Source: Climacium dendroides (Eukaryota; Streptophyta; Bryopsida; Hypnales; Climaciaceae). From it: 64,000 nucleotides of DNA. Within the stretch, counting starts at the first letter, position 1. Each line of letters starts with the position of its first letter. The notes beneath the pieces are model-generated. The model was given only the letters and a program-made list of their open reading frames with translations. It was not told the DNA's origin and did no database searches. Shown here one piece after another: positions 49,455-61,800 of the stretch. Position numbers and translations under genes: made by a program. The stretch lies in contig OX467087.1 in the NCBI GenBank assembly GCA_950106755.1, positions 22,572,047 through 22,636,046 on the forward strand. Reading direction: 5' to 3'.

Positions 49455-50573
49455 TCAGTCCCGGGCGGTGTCTTTTCCCGACTCTTGGTGAGGTACCTCT
49501 GCTCCATCCAACAAGGCTAACAAGAGAGGCTTGGAGGGATTGGTTGGGCACCTTGCCCTCACATGCCCAATTTGACCACAACCCCAACACCTACCTTGTC
49601 GCTGATATTCCAATCTTTCCGCTGCAGTCCTGGCGAGCGCCGGAGTCACTTTAGCGGCATCCAATTCCATCGGGGTCGGACCTGATGCTTCAGAGGTTGA
49701 TTGAAACCGACCAGCATGATCCCTCACCGTAGAAGGCGGCGTCCTTGAGGCCACCTGGAAATTCTGAAGCAAAGTGGAAGATGGATTTTGGGTCCGTCGG
49801 ATTTGTCAACGCGCCCATAATCTTTCATCAATTCGGGACGCCATCGCCATCCATTCTTGCAACCCTCGGGGTTGGGTCTCTACCGTGGCGATCGAATCCA
49901 GAACCTCATCTTTCAACCTGGCCCGAAATCGCGCTATCAAACTGGATTCGTTCCAATCAACTTGAGCGGCGTGTTCATTGAAGCTGGAAATGTACGTCGC
50001 CACAGATCCAGTTTGTTTGATCTTTTCCAATCGGTCCTTTGCATTTCCTCTTCGGTCGATGTCGCCGTAAACCGCGATAACCGATTCTCTAAAAGCAACA
50101 TAATCCAGTAATAGTGCATGCGGGCATCCTTCATCGAGAGCTTGGAGGAGTGGCATTGCCCAACTTTGCGCTGCACTCGTCAAATAGGAGAGAGCGTATG
50201 CAATCTTGTCTTCGTCATGTCGATAAGTGCGCGGTTTGCCCCTGAATACCAGACGGAGCTGGGCAAACCACCGATATACTTCCCCATTCCTTCTTCCAGC
50301 GAACTTTTTTGGTTCGGCAACCTTCAACTCCTTGTCTTTGCCGTTGGTAAATTGTGTGGACCCTTGCTGTTCTCGACCTGTGGTTTGAAGAGGGGTGGAG
50401 GACGATATTTGCGGTGACGCAGCCGTAGCCCGCTCTGCAATTTGTTGTACCATGTAGGAAATAGCGGATTGGAATACAGTCTGAATTTGTTGCTGAATGA
50501 ATTCAGCCCACTCGGATCCCATTTCTATTGGCACCCGAGGCTCCCATTCCATTTCTGGACTTTCTTGGTCCAT
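49455..50573 (-). pseudogene. gag of the chromovirus, one internal stop
   Basis: The first 255 codons (from the ATG at 50573) carry the plant retrotransposon gag fold: AEPKKFAGRRNGEVYRWFAQ, then ALSYLTSAAQSWAMPLLQA, and TGSVATYISSFNEHAAQVDW. A TGA at 49806-49808 interrupts it. The same frame continues to 49455 and includes the CCHC zinc knuckle CWGCGQIGHVRARC. Gag forms the particle and binds RNA. The frame differs from that of the following pol. Confidence 0.9.
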
Positions 50574-50710
50574 GATGCCCAGTTAGTTTTAAAATTCAAA
50601 AAGAATGAGACTACAACTGCGATTCCGTTCAGCGAGCCCTCAGCGGAGCTACACAACCAAATTTCTCTAAATCCTTTCCGGAGCGTGGACCAGTAGAAGA
50701 CGCAACCTAA

Positions 50711-51026
50711 TGTTACAGTCGAGAACCACGAGATCAGTTCCTGGTCGACACTCCGTGAACAGTAATCGAACAAGACTCAGATTCCGGTCAATGATTCAAG
50801 TTCACTACGCAGTCTATTAGAACATAATTGATAGACGAGACGAAGCCAATTGTAATCCTCAACGGTACTTGTTATTACAAAAGGTTGCGTGGAAGTATCC
50901 TCCACAGCAAGGTATTTACAAGCTGACCAGACGAAGGAGACGATCCTAACGTCCTGTAACTGATGTAATTGATGGTTCTAAGTAACTGTCGTGAAGTCCA
51001 GCTGGAACGACGTCTTGGTCGTAACA
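50711..51026 (-). repeat. 5' LTR of the chromovirus
   Basis: 316 bp, bounded by TGTTAC...GTAACA. It contains a 9-bp local duplication (TGATGTAATTGATGG in place of TGATGG) absent from the other copy. It lies upstream of gag on the minus strand. Confidence 0.95.
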
Positions 51027-51031
51027 ATCCA

Positions 51032-51412
51032 TCAATGTATGACAAAATCTTAGAAGGTAGCGGACAAACATGCCACCTACCAAATGAGCTACGACAATGG
51101 ATTCACGAGTTTATATTGAACAATGCAACACCGTTGGAGGAGTGGAGGAGGTAAAGGCCTATGAAAGAAATAATCTCCGTACTACATAAACACATGAAGA
51201 ATTGAATCTATGCACTTCAAATACTCCTATATGCAATTTTGACTATATATAGTGATGTCATAACATTTATGGTAGTCCACATTAGTGTTATTGCATTTTT
51301 GACAACAACTAGTGATTTGATTGCATTTGTGACTCAACCTAGTGATCTAATTGCATTTATGACTACAATGAGTATTGTAAGTGCTTAAATGACTGTACGT
51401 AGTGTTGGATTT
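51032..51412 (+). mobile_element. CACTA transposon, internal segment after the gypsy insertion
   Basis: The segment beginning near 51032 reads SMYDKILEG, then LPNELRQWIHEFILNNATPL and EEWRR. It links the DUF4218 and DUF4216 regions of CACTA proteins. The left side of the gypsy insertion ends with a coding remnant of type VWDDKED, so the retrotransposon landed inside this gene. Confidence 0.75.
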
Positions 51413-53711
51413 CACTACAACAAAAGCAGTGTTTTATGACTGCAAAATATGACTGCAGTGAGTCGTAAAATCAAAAAATATGACTCACGTAGAAATCATT
51501 GTAGATGACTCGGAATATGACTGACTTCAGTTGTTTAGAAGCAGTCGCTTCAGACATCAGTCATATTGACAGTCATATGGGTTGAGGGGTATAAATATCC
51601 ATTTTTATCCATAGTATGCCAACTAGGCGTATACTTTGACTATCCTAGGGGGATTTTGACTTTTTCTTGGGTTGCCCGGGCAAATAACAAAATCCTACGT
51701 GGAATACGACTATGTCGAGTCATATTTTTTGATGACGTGGAATATGACTGCGATGAGTCATATTTTTTGATGACGTGGAATATGACTGTGGTGAGTCATA
51801 TTTTTTAATGACATAGAATATGACTGTGGTGAGTCATATTTTTTGATGACATGGAATATGACTGTGGTGAGTCATATTTTTTGATGACATGGAATATGAC
51901 TGTGGTTAGTCATATTTTGCAGTAACATGGAATATGACTGCGGTAAGTCATATTTTGCAGTGATGTGGAATATGACTGCGGTGAGTTATATTTTACAGTA
52001 ATGTAGAATATGTCTGCGGTGAGTCATATTTTACAGTGATATGGAATATGACTGCGATCAGTCATATTTTGTAGTAACATGGAATATCACTACAATGAAT
52101 CATATTTTTTGGTTACATGGAATATAACTAGGGTGAGTCATATTTTGCAGTAATGTGGAATATGACTGCGGTGAGTCATATTCTTGTTAATGTGAAAAAT
52201 GATTCTCATAAGTTATATTTTTGAATGATGTAGAATATGACTCTTGTCAGTCATATTACTAACTACAATCATATTTTTAATGCATTTTAAATGAACATGA
52301 TATATAACTATCATATATCAAGATGATTTGACAATTGAATAAAAAGCCTCATGCAATTAAAAATGAATGTATAATATATGATTTTAGAAATGTATGAGAG
52401 ATAATCATATTAAAGAAGGAGAATGCAAGAACAAATACAACTATCTTCATTGACATTTATTAGTCACTAATACAAAATATATATATCACAATGAATCATT
52501 CACACAATCCAATAAGGCCTACAATCCTTATAATAATGTAAAGATGGCTTCATTGGGTTGTAAGTAGCCTCCAATGTCTTTATTTCAACTTTTGGTGCAT
52601 GCATATACAATTAAAGAAATGAGAGGTTAATTTTTAGTGATTGATCAACAAAGCTCAACCTTCAAAGGCTTATAACAATATAAAATATGTAGCTTAAGTT
52701 TAGGATAGGAAGAATAAGATTGATGATGGAGGAAACAAGAAAAAAAAGATAAGTATTAAGAAATAACAAGAAGTAAAAGTTAAGATGTAACAAGAAATAA
52801 GAAGCAACAACTAAGCAACAACTAAGACATACAACAAGAAACAAAAAACAACAATTAAAACACAAGAAGAAACACAAAACAAGAAACAACAATTAAGACA
52901 CAATATAAAGTAACAATTAAGACACAATAGGAAATAAGAAGCAACAATTAAGACACAAGAAGAAACAAAAAGCACCAACTAAGACATAATAAGAAACAAC
53001 AAGAAATGAGAGTGTAGATGCAACAAGAAGAAATAAAAAACAAGAACTAAAAAATAAGAACTAAAAAGAAGAAAGAGTTCAAATGCAAGAGAAAAAAAGA
53101 ATATAGATGCAACAATAAGAAGCAAGAAACATGAAGTAAAGAGCAACAAGAAACAAGAGTTGAGATGCAACAAAAAGCAACAACAAATGAGAGCTAAGAG
53201 ACAATAAAAGGTAAGGAAGAAGAACCACAAGAAGTGACAGCTAGGGTTTCAAAACCCTAAAAAGTGGCGGCTAGGGTTCTAAAACCCTAAAAAAATAATG
53301 GCTAGGGTCTCAAAACACTAAAAAAGTGGTGAATAGGATTCAAAATCCAAAAATGTAGGTGACTAGGATTTCAAAATTTTAAATGATGACTTATTTATAT
53401 TTTTTTAGAATTGCCTGTATTTTTCTTGAATTGTCCAAAAAAAAAAAAAATTCACTACTATAAAAATATAATTGATAATATGACTCAACGTTCCCAAACA
53501 TGTTCCCTACGTTCCCTATGAAGTACTTTGGTATTCCTAATGGCCATATAGTATACACTTGTGAAGTACAAGGCGTAAAAATGACTGGTAGTCACATTTT
53601 ACAGTCATATTTCTCCCCAAAGTGTTGGCCTTCAAGAATATGACTACAAGTAGTCGCCAGTCATCCTCAGTCATAATTCTGCAGTCATAAAACACTGCCA
53701 TTGTGGTATAC
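51413..53711 (+). mobile_element. Nested non-autonomous CACTA-type element, ~2.3 kb
   Basis: The left end is CACTACAACAAAAGCAGTGT followed by TTTATGACTGC. The right end in reverse complement reads GTATACCACAATGGCAGTGT followed by TTTATGACTGC, the same subterminal sequence with a decayed terminus. Both ends are loaded with TGACT/AGTCA motifs, the binding-site repeats of CACTA elements. There is no transposase. The middle (52700-53250) is a purine-rich AACAAGAA/AAGAAGCAACAA low-complexity stretch whose minus-strand frames are artefacts. The element sits inside a larger CACTA transposon. Confidence 0.75.
51715..52200 (+). repeat. Tandem array, ~38-bp palindromic unit
   Basis: About twelve units of the form GATGACATGGAATATGACTG, TGGTGAGTCATATTTTTT. 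Each contains the inverted pair AATATGACT...AGTCATATT. These are subterminal repeats of the nested CACTA-type element and probably transposase-binding sites. Confidence 0.9.
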
Positions 53712-53766
53712 AAATTTGTATATGAAAATGAACTCATATGGGTGTAAAAAACATTAGAGCCAAGTA

Positions 53767-54504
53767 GTGTACCTGACTAAAATGTACGATAAAAAGTTTC
53801 ATATTTGGTTTTCAAAGGCAGTGCTACGGGATATAGAAGTCAGTACAGAAGAAGTAGACGAAGATGTGAGGACTCTAATGTTACCTCCATTTGATCGAGC
53901 CAAGTCATATCGTTCCATGTATGCGTTTGGAAACCACATTCGTGTTCGAACCATTGAGAAGCAATTGACGACAATGGACTTGGGAATAGCGGCAACCTTT
54001 CGACAACTTTGCCAAGCAGGCGTAAAAGATAGAAACATGAAGGCCTTAGAGCTAGAGTACGTAGGGTGGGTGGAAGAAATTCTAACTGTAGATTATGGGC
54101 AGTTTGAGGTAGTAGTACTTTATTGCAATTGGGTGGTTACAAACACAAAGGGTGATGGGGCCACCATGAAGCGTGATGAGTATGGATTCACCAATGTGAA
54201 CTTTGATAGATTGATTCCTTATTCAACACAGTCGTTTGCCTTCCCTTTGCACATTGAACAAGTATTTTTTGCATTAGACAAGGCCAGAGATGGATGGGAA
54301 GTTGTACTCTGTAGGGAACCGAGAGGTGTTCAGTTGTTTCCTAAACATGAAGCAACAATTGAAGTAGAGTGCATATCCTTGGGAAAGACAACAGAGTTTC
54401 ACGGACTTGAAGCCATGGACTTGTATGAAGACCTTATACTGAAGACACCCATCTTGTGTGATGCAATAGAAGTAGAAGCCAATGTGGTTGCAATTGCATT
54501 GTAA
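53767..54504 (+). CDS. CACTA transposase C-terminal part (DUF4216-like)
   Basis: A clean 245-codon frame. The middle and C-terminal half carry the DUF4216 pattern: VVLYCNWVV, a Gly-Phe-Thr-x-Val-Asn segment (DEYGFTNVNFDRLIPYSTQS), and FPLHIEQVFFALDKARDGWE, then VVLCREPRGVQL. This domain forms the C-terminal end of many En/Spm transposase-associated proteins. The N-terminal start is arbitrary because the nested element at 51413-53711 cut the gene 55 bp upstream. It is better preserved than the DUF4218 part, but as an isolated fragment it is unlikely to be functional. Confidence 0.75.
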   Translation: MYLTKMYDKKFHIWFSKAVLRDIEVSTEEVDEDVRTLMLPPFDRAKSYRSMYAFGNHIRVRTIEKQLTTMDLGIAATFRQLCQAGVKDRNMKALELEYVGWVEEILTVDYGQFEVVVLYCNWVVTNTKGDGATMKRDEYGFTNVNFDRLIPYSTQSFAFPLHIEQVFFALDKARDGWEVVLCREPRGVQLFPKHEATIEVECISLGKTTEFHGLEAMDLYEDLILKTPILCDAIEVEANVVAIAL

Positions 54505-56060
54505 CATCTACGACAAGACAACAATATTCTAGATGACCTACAATATTGTGATGGAGATTGGAATTGAGTTCCAGGCCATGCCAAAACTATAATACATAAA
54601 GTTTTATTTCATATTCCAAATTGAGTATTTTGAAGAGCATTATATACAATACATCACACAAATATAGTACAAAAGCATGCTTGTCATCGAAGGAAGATGC
54701 CATACAAGAGATAGTATATGTTGTACAGTAGATTGGACAATAAAAGTGCCTATATAGAAGTTGGATTGGAGATCATGTCCTATTAATCAGATTCAATTGT
54801 CAAACTATAAACGTCATTTGTGTTTGCAAAAATTCAATAATTTGTACATTCAATATGGTGATTGTCTGAAAATGCCTCTTATTGCGTAAAGTACATTTGA
54901 AGGTCAAGATAAAAATGTCGCAAGGAAGTAGAGGAAGTTAAGCATGCATATTGAGACCCTTCCCTTATCCCTTGCAATGTAATTGACAAGAAGTATTCCC
55001 TTTACTATAGTCTCATATTGCGAACTACTTTATTTCTTTGTACTTCCATTATAAATTATATGAAGAAGTTAAATCCATTTATGAAAATATAATTGTATGC
55101 TACTTCGAATTTTATGATGTCAATTTAATAATAGAAACAGTACACAATAAAACATAACTTTTTTTTGAAAGGCATTTAGTAAAGTCACACATAGACCTCG
55201 AAGAATGACCCTAGGGCCTGAATACAACGGAAAAAATTTGGATTGCCTATCTTTTTCTTGGGCTACTCCAAAAGAAAAAAGAATAATAATAGAAAAACAA
55301 GAGTGCAAAGTATGACTATCAAAAGAAAGTGAGTGCAGAATACAATTGAAACAAAATTATGACTAAGCAATCACCTACCACTAGAACTTCCCAAATTATC
55401 ATCATGGTACACCTAAAAGAGAAGGTTACTAACTAGGAAATATGACTGACAAAAAAAAGATGACTGCAAAGTATGATTGACAAAAACATATGATTGCAAA
55501 AAATGACTGGCAAAAAATTATGATTGTAAAATGTAACTGACAAAAAATATGACTACAAAATATGACTGAGAAAAAAACATGACTAACAAAAAATATGACT
55601 ACAAAATATGCTGCAAAATATGATTGACAAAAAAATATGGCTGAAGTCTGAAGAATATGACTAACAAAAAAATATGACTACAAAATACGATTGAAGCAAA
55701 ATTGTGATTGGGCACTTAGCTACCACTAGAATTGCCCAAATTCTCATCGTGCTATCCGGAAGAAAAAATCACTACCAAGGAAATATGACTGCAAAATATG
55801 ACTAAAGGAAAAATAAGACTGGTAATATGACTAAGCGTTCCCTAAACATGTTCCCACTCATTCCCTATGAAATACTTTGGTGTTCTCCATGGGCATATAG
55901 TATACATATATAAAGTACAAAGTGAACATATGACTGGAAGTTATATTTTGCAGTCATATATCTACATAAGGTTTTGGCCTCCCAGAATATGACTACAAAC
56001 AATTGCCATTCATCCTCATTCATAATTCTATAGTCATAAAGCACTGCCATTGTTGTAGTG
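54505..56060 (+). mobile_element. 3' end of the outer CACTA transposon
   Basis: After the DUF4216 frame comes non-coding sequence, then at 55430-55700 and 55780-56040 dense TGACT/AAAATATGACT repeats. The terminus reads GCACTGCCATTGTTGTAGTG at 56041-56060, i.e. CACTACAACAATGGCAGTGC in reverse complement, a CACTA terminal repeat. The last 190 bp closely match the right end of the nested element (53520-53711), so both belong to one family. Confidence 0.85.
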
Positions 56061-58190
56061 CAAAAATTGGCGATGTTTGCAAGTTCCTAGGGTCTTTCTT
56101 TGGCATGTCACTTAGCTCAAGAAATGTCGACCAATTTCTACTTGAGAAGATAAACAAGAAATTGGCCTTTTGGTGCATTGCAAAAATTAACACTAGGAAG
56201 GTTAGTCATTGTAAACCATGTTCTACTATCATCACTCTACTTTTTTTTATTGCTATTTGGACAAGGTCTTGTTGGATATTTTAAAATGCAAAAACGCGGT
56301 GCAAAACTACATGTGGTCCCGCTCTTTACATAGATCTCATGCAAAGGTGGCATGGACACAATGCTACCAAAGTAAGAAAAAAGGAGGTCTAAGTCTCATC
56401 AACCGAATTGATGCCCTAGCAACTCTCATGGTGAAATGGGTGGTAAAGGCTTGCAAACCCAACCAATCTAACTTCCATGTACTCCTCCGCTTTCGGCTGT
56501 CAAATTTTCAACCGTATAATGGAGGAAGATGGCAATCAAGTATGGAGTTCTTTACTATTCATCACTTTCAAGCTAAACATGGGTCTAAAATTTGGAACCG
56601 ATCATGTGAGGCCTAGTAGAGATTGGTGTGCAGTATACAACATGAGCCTCCAACAACTTTCAAGAAACTTTAGTCTGAATCGTTTTGGTGGTCTAACTTC
56701 TCGAGGCAAATTGGTCCTAGTTTTGTGCGATTACAAGCCACCCAACTACACCAATTAAGATTATGAAGGGTGGATGATACAAAATAATGATCGCTTTCTT
56801 ACAACCTTGGAAGCCTCAAGTCAATTTGGGCTTTGTGAAGAGGAGGTGGAAGCTTGGAATATTGCTACTAGGATATTGGGTAAGATTTAGGGGATGCTAT
56901 TAAGTCCAAATTACACACCACCCTTGTCGAGCGAGTAGGTAGGGTGTTTTGTTGCACACAACATTAGTTAGAGCTTGGATGTCATGCCTATTTTTGTTTG
57001 CCATTCCATGCCTAGTTGGAGCATTATCATTAGAGGAGCTATTAATTCAAAGCTAGGTTGTACCAAGGGAAGAAAATTTTATGGAGGTCCTAAGAGTTTC
57101 AAGGACGCTCTCCATTTGGTGACCACCTAAGTATTCTCTTGGTACAGACGGAAGTTTCTAAACTGAGGGCGTATTCCTTCGTATTTGTATAGTCAACAAC
57201 TTTAGAAGCTCACGAAGAGTACAATCCCTACATTATTATAGAAGGATTGATCAACTTAGTTGGAATTCAAATAGGGTAAAGTGGCACGGCACTCAAGGCA
57301 TAGTTCCTTTCATGGAATACAATACCAAATTTGGTCATGAATTATTGAGGGATAAACTCACCTTCCCCAATGTCATTGAACACAAGTGGCAAGGGATTCT
57401 ACCTTTATCATATCGCTTGAGATGGAATATAGTGTAGGCCAAGTTTTGAAATTCCAAAAGAATCAGGGCTCCTCTGGTTGGTTTGGCACTGCGCGGTGGC
57501 TATCAATGCATGGAGAGGTAGAATCCACCATGCAATTGATACGGATTGTCTTGTTTGCATAAGTCAGTGCTTCATTGGTTCTGAGAATGCAAGTGAGCCT
57601 AACAAGTGTGGCAATGGGGCATTCATATTATGAATCGCCTAGTTATCCATAAAGACGCCCAAGGCTCATGGTATCCATTAATTTAGAAGCAGGGGATCTT
57701 TTCAGATTATATCCCTCGCAAGTTTGGTGTGGTGAGTGGAGTGCGAATGGTGCTTCATATGGTGATGTTGTGGATTGAGTGGAATAATGTTGTTTTCAAT
57801 GAAGTACAATGGTGACCTACCAAGCTCATGCAACATATTTAGTTAGGAACTTTAGACTATAGCATGGTTGAGTAGGAAGCCACGTGTAGGCTTAGTGCTA
57901 GGAACCCAAATTATAGAAACATGGCTAGGGCCAAGTTTGAGGGTAGATGGATACAGAATGATGTTTTCACAACGATTATTGACAACTCTCCTTGTTAAAC
58001 CCTCTCGAGCCCTAGGACAATGTTTTTGTGTTCCAACCACCTTAGGCATTGCGTGCCTAGGCAGGATGGGAACTACCCTGCTGTTGGGTGCTATGTTTTT
58101 TCTTTGTATTGTACTATGTACAATTGCTTGCCCCCCCCCCCCCCTACTGCTTGCGGTAAATATTTTTAAAAACATATATATTAGGTAATG
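56061..58190 (+). mobile_element. LINE, 3' part, degenerate
   Basis: Immediately after the CACTA terminus, broken frames resume the C-terminal half of a LINE ORF2: CKFLGSFFGMSLSSRNVDQF (the KYLG block), EKINKKLAFWC, then at 56290-56450 AVQNYMWSRSLHRSHAKVAW and KKGGLSLINRIDALATLMVK, typical of the thumb region. 57400-57800 has loose zf-RVT-like pieces. A poly-C run is at 58131-58143. It pairs with the 5' part at 42950-44690, now about 11 kb away. Confidence 0.75.
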
Positions 58191-58855
58191 CATGAATGAA
58201 CTGGAAGATTAATATAGCATTCTATTAAATACAGAGTATCCCTTTCCAACTTTTAGCATGGCAAGTGTGTACTTGTGCCTCTTATTTATGAAAGCATATT
58301 CCATTTTTCCTTTGTGCCTAGCCTTCTCAATCATTTGTTTATTCCTGTTTTTGTTTGTTTGTTTGTTTTAAACACATTTTATTTCAGCATTTGAAGAGCA
58401 GTTGCTCTGCATCAATGGAAATTGTTCATGTGTTCAAGGAAAAAAAAAAGAGCAGTTGCTCTGAACTTTGTGAAGACCATAACCAAATTTAATTCTCAAA
58501 ATGTGCCTGGTAAGCATGTTTGCAGATTTGCCATAAAAATAGCTGTGAGACTCTGAAGCTCACATGCAACGCAAGGGAACCATGAAGTACCATTCTCCTC
58601 AGGAAGGCGGTAAGAGTCGATCTCCTTGTCGCATGAGGAAGTCCAATCTACAGGTCTCCTATGTTATGCTATTGCGTCACAATACTGGATCTTTTTATAA
58701 TACAGAAACTAGACTTCCAGTATTTTCTCCTGCCATTCCTGCATCAAATCATTTGATGATTCTACAGGAGCTTGACTTTGAACGGTTCAACTGCAACAAT
58801 CACTTGTAGTCTTTCAGGACTCAAACAACTGAAGGAGATAAAGGAGAGGCTGTCC
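58191..58855. other. 3' flank of the [23 protein letters not shown] gene
   Basis: AT-rich sequence with a GTTTGTTTGTTTGTTTT run near 58350. The part next to 58856 is probably the 3' UTR of the minus-strand gene. The plus-strand frame at 58564-58809 overlaps it antisense and has no motif. Confidence 0.4.
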
Positions 58856-61800
58856 TTAGTAATCATACTTTGAACGGCCACTCTTCAGAAGAAGGCACTT
58901 CATGTCGGAGAAATCTTGAACACCTTGCTGCTTATAAAGACTCCATGCATGTATCATCAGTCGTTTCCTTGAACCCTTGAAGTGGAGAATCTGCAGCAGG
59001 CCAGAATGATTCAAGCCAGTAAAAAGTGTAAGCGGTATCAATGGTACTATGCTCTAAAAGTGACCATTTAAGAACTGGTCCGCCTTTTTCATAGGTTTTC
59101 GTGGACAGAAGTATTTTTAGATCATTGTTCAGAGAAAGAAAAACAGATGTGGAACCTAACACAAGTGGTTTTGTATTTTTTCAAGCATTTTTGAATTACT
59201 TATCAATTTTCAAAGATTAAGGACATAAGCACCTATTTGTGATTGCAAGTCTCCCAAAATCCATCCACTTGTAACTTGTAAAGAGATGTGCAAATTCAAA
59301 GACTTTGATTGGCTCTTGCAATAAAAAAATATTTTTTCCTAGATGCATTCAATTGCTAAAGTGGTTCATTCAAGAATCATCTCATCTCCATTCTGGCCTT
59401 AAAGCTAGGATCCATTTAAGGAGATGGTTTATTTTATAGCACACTACCATACTCCGGTTGAAGGTAAATATGAGAATACATGTTATTGCAACCATCCATG
59501 TAAGACCAGCTAAAGGCCAGTAATTCTAACAACTTTGCATAATCTCACAAAACAACTTTACATAAGATAGTAAGTACATATGGGTACTGAAAGTTTACAA
59601 ACTAACTTTTTGAGCCATTGAATTTTTTTTTACAATGTGGATTATAATTGGTATTTTTTTGTTAAGTATAATTTTCACTGCATCCTTATACAATTCCAAT
59701 CAAGTATACCAAATTTCAATTTCAAAAAAAGAAAATTTTCATTTTTGGTGAATTTTTAAAGTCAATTTTTGTGATTTTATATAATATTTTAACGAAAACA
59801 ATTGGTGGTGAATTTTCTTAATTCAATTGCATGGATACGTAGGAAACATCCACATCCACATCTTTCATATTAAAAAACACCCCCTTAAGTAACAAATATA
59901 TAATTTATTAAGAATTCAATGTAAGGTGGCATATACCCAAACTTTGTGAAATAGATATCTTTATATTTTAACTAAATTTTGGCAAAGAAATTGTACCATC
60001 ATGTTGAAATATACAAAATTAGTCACAATGTGAGGATTAAATGCCAAAATTTAGTTAAAATATAGAGAATGATATCCATTTCTTCAAGGCTTGGTCATAT
60101 AGCACTTTTCATTTAATTCTTCATTGATCATATTTTTGTTACTTAAGGGGGTGTTTTTTAATATGAAAGATGTGCATTTGGATTTCCCTACATATCCATG
60201 CAATCAAATTAAGAAAATTCACCACCAATCGTTTTCAATAAAATATTATGTAAACCTACAAAAATCAACTTAAAAAATTCACCAAAAATGAAATTTTGCA
60301 TTTTTGAAACTGAAATTTGGTATGCTTCATTGGGATTAGGTAAGAATTGGGTGAATATTATGAAATACAAAAAAAAGCCTATTTTATTCTATATTATGTA
60401 GAAATCTTTGAATGGATAAAAAGGCAGTTTATAAGCTTTCAATAGCGGACTGTACATATAGATAGGCAGGTACTCAAGTGAACCGTACAAATTCCTGACC
60501 TACAAGCTAGATGACACAATGAAATGAAGTGCCAATGCTTGATGAACATGGTGATAGAGAACGGTATCATACTTTTACTTCAATTGGCATTCCATGAAAT
60601 TGTCCTGCACCTTCAGAAGGAGTCCAATTGTAGACGGCGCAAGGCAAAAACAAGGTTCTTGTAGCCTTCACAAGGGCCTCGAAAGGAACACCTTCAGATT
60701 TTCTTGCTTGTAATGTAGCTTTAACTACATCTGCAAGGGCTAGTTGATCTCCAAGTATACCAAATGCATGTCTAAACTTGACACAGTAAACTTTGACAGC
60801 TTCCTTAAGCAGTGATTTTGCCCTACACATCACAATCAACGAAAATTCTCCGATCATCAGCACTAGCAATCAATGTTTTGGAACAGAAATTACCAAGATA
60901 CAAATGACTGAAATGACGGTTGGTGGTAACACAAAATACCGGATGCAGCAGACCTAAGAACATACAATGGCAGAACTCAGAAAGGCATCTCACCGTGAAA
61001 GACTCTCAAGCGTACCCCGAACCATTATGACGCCAGAGTTAACAGGCTGCTTCCGGTTGTTTCGATATGTCAAAGCGATGTCAAAGATGGGGTAATCTCT
61101 GAAGAGACACCCCAAATCGTCCACCACAATCATGTCAAAATCTGAGAATATGACATGCGTAATGGGATTCGTGCTCCTGTTCTTTCGTTTGTTCATCGCC
61201 CCTTCAAGAAAGGCCTGAAAACGAAACAACACGGTTCGCAGAATTCAGAACAAAACACATGAATTCTCTCGAGGTAACGTCGATGTCCAACAACTTGTGA
61301 ACTATTGCAATATTCAGAACTCGGGCAGAACAGTGAATATGAATCTGCAATATGTCACCGTACAACAGGAACAGGAGAAACTCAAAACTAGAGAAGATTT
61401 TGATACCACTGAAATTGCGCCACAATACATCTCTTGGAAGGCAGCGTACAATGTATGACTCCAGCCTCCGAATCATGAGGTTTCTACGGTTATATTGTCT
61501 AGTTGTCGGTCTCCAATCAACATTTTGTGGTAATTCTCCTTTCAATTTGCTTTGGTTTGAGATAACCGTCACTCGTGTAGTGTCTGGCATTGACACCTGC
61601 ACATTCATGGATTTCTACAGAGTGATGTAGTTGTCGTATGTCTAGGAATTGCATTAAATTAAGATAGCTATAACAATTTCGAATAACACGAAGTTTGCAA
61701 TTAAGCTTATGTCATGCGAAGCTTGAATAAACAATTCTGGTGAAAAGCCCTGAGATTTGCAAGTCAATACGCGAGTCGTATCAAAGCATTTCAACTCAAA

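Larger units (their letters stand above)
45412..51031 (-). mobile_element. Ty3/gypsy LTR retrotransposon (chromovirus), complete but inactive
   Basis: Two LTRs (45417-45723 and 50711-51026) in the same orientation enclose gag and pol on the minus strand. The direct repeat ATCCA at 45412-45416 and 51027-51031 is the 5-bp target duplication. Order in the element is gag, zinc knuckle, protease, reverse transcriptase, RNase H, integrase, chromodomain, which defines a chromovirus. A purine tract AGGGGGGTAA on the minus strand abuts the 3' LTR. The primer-binding site just inside the 5' LTR (minus strand TTAGGTTGCGTC) is not the usual initiator-Met tRNA match. Several stop codons make it non-functional. 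Confidence 0.97.

Noticed and set aside
49250..49507. 85-codon frame between gag and protease
   Set aside because: It overlaps the protease frame and shows no retroviral motif; probably a by-product of the gag-pol frame difference.
52662..53230. Minus-strand Phe/Leu/Cys-rich open frames suggesting membrane proteins
   Set aside because: They are the complement of an AAGAAGCAACAA-type low-complexity tract inside a non-autonomous transposon.
61204..61608. Single 134-codon minus-strand open frame as one exon
   Set aside because: Only its first 49 codons are protein-like; a donor at 61449 leads in phase to the DxD exon, so the rest is intron.
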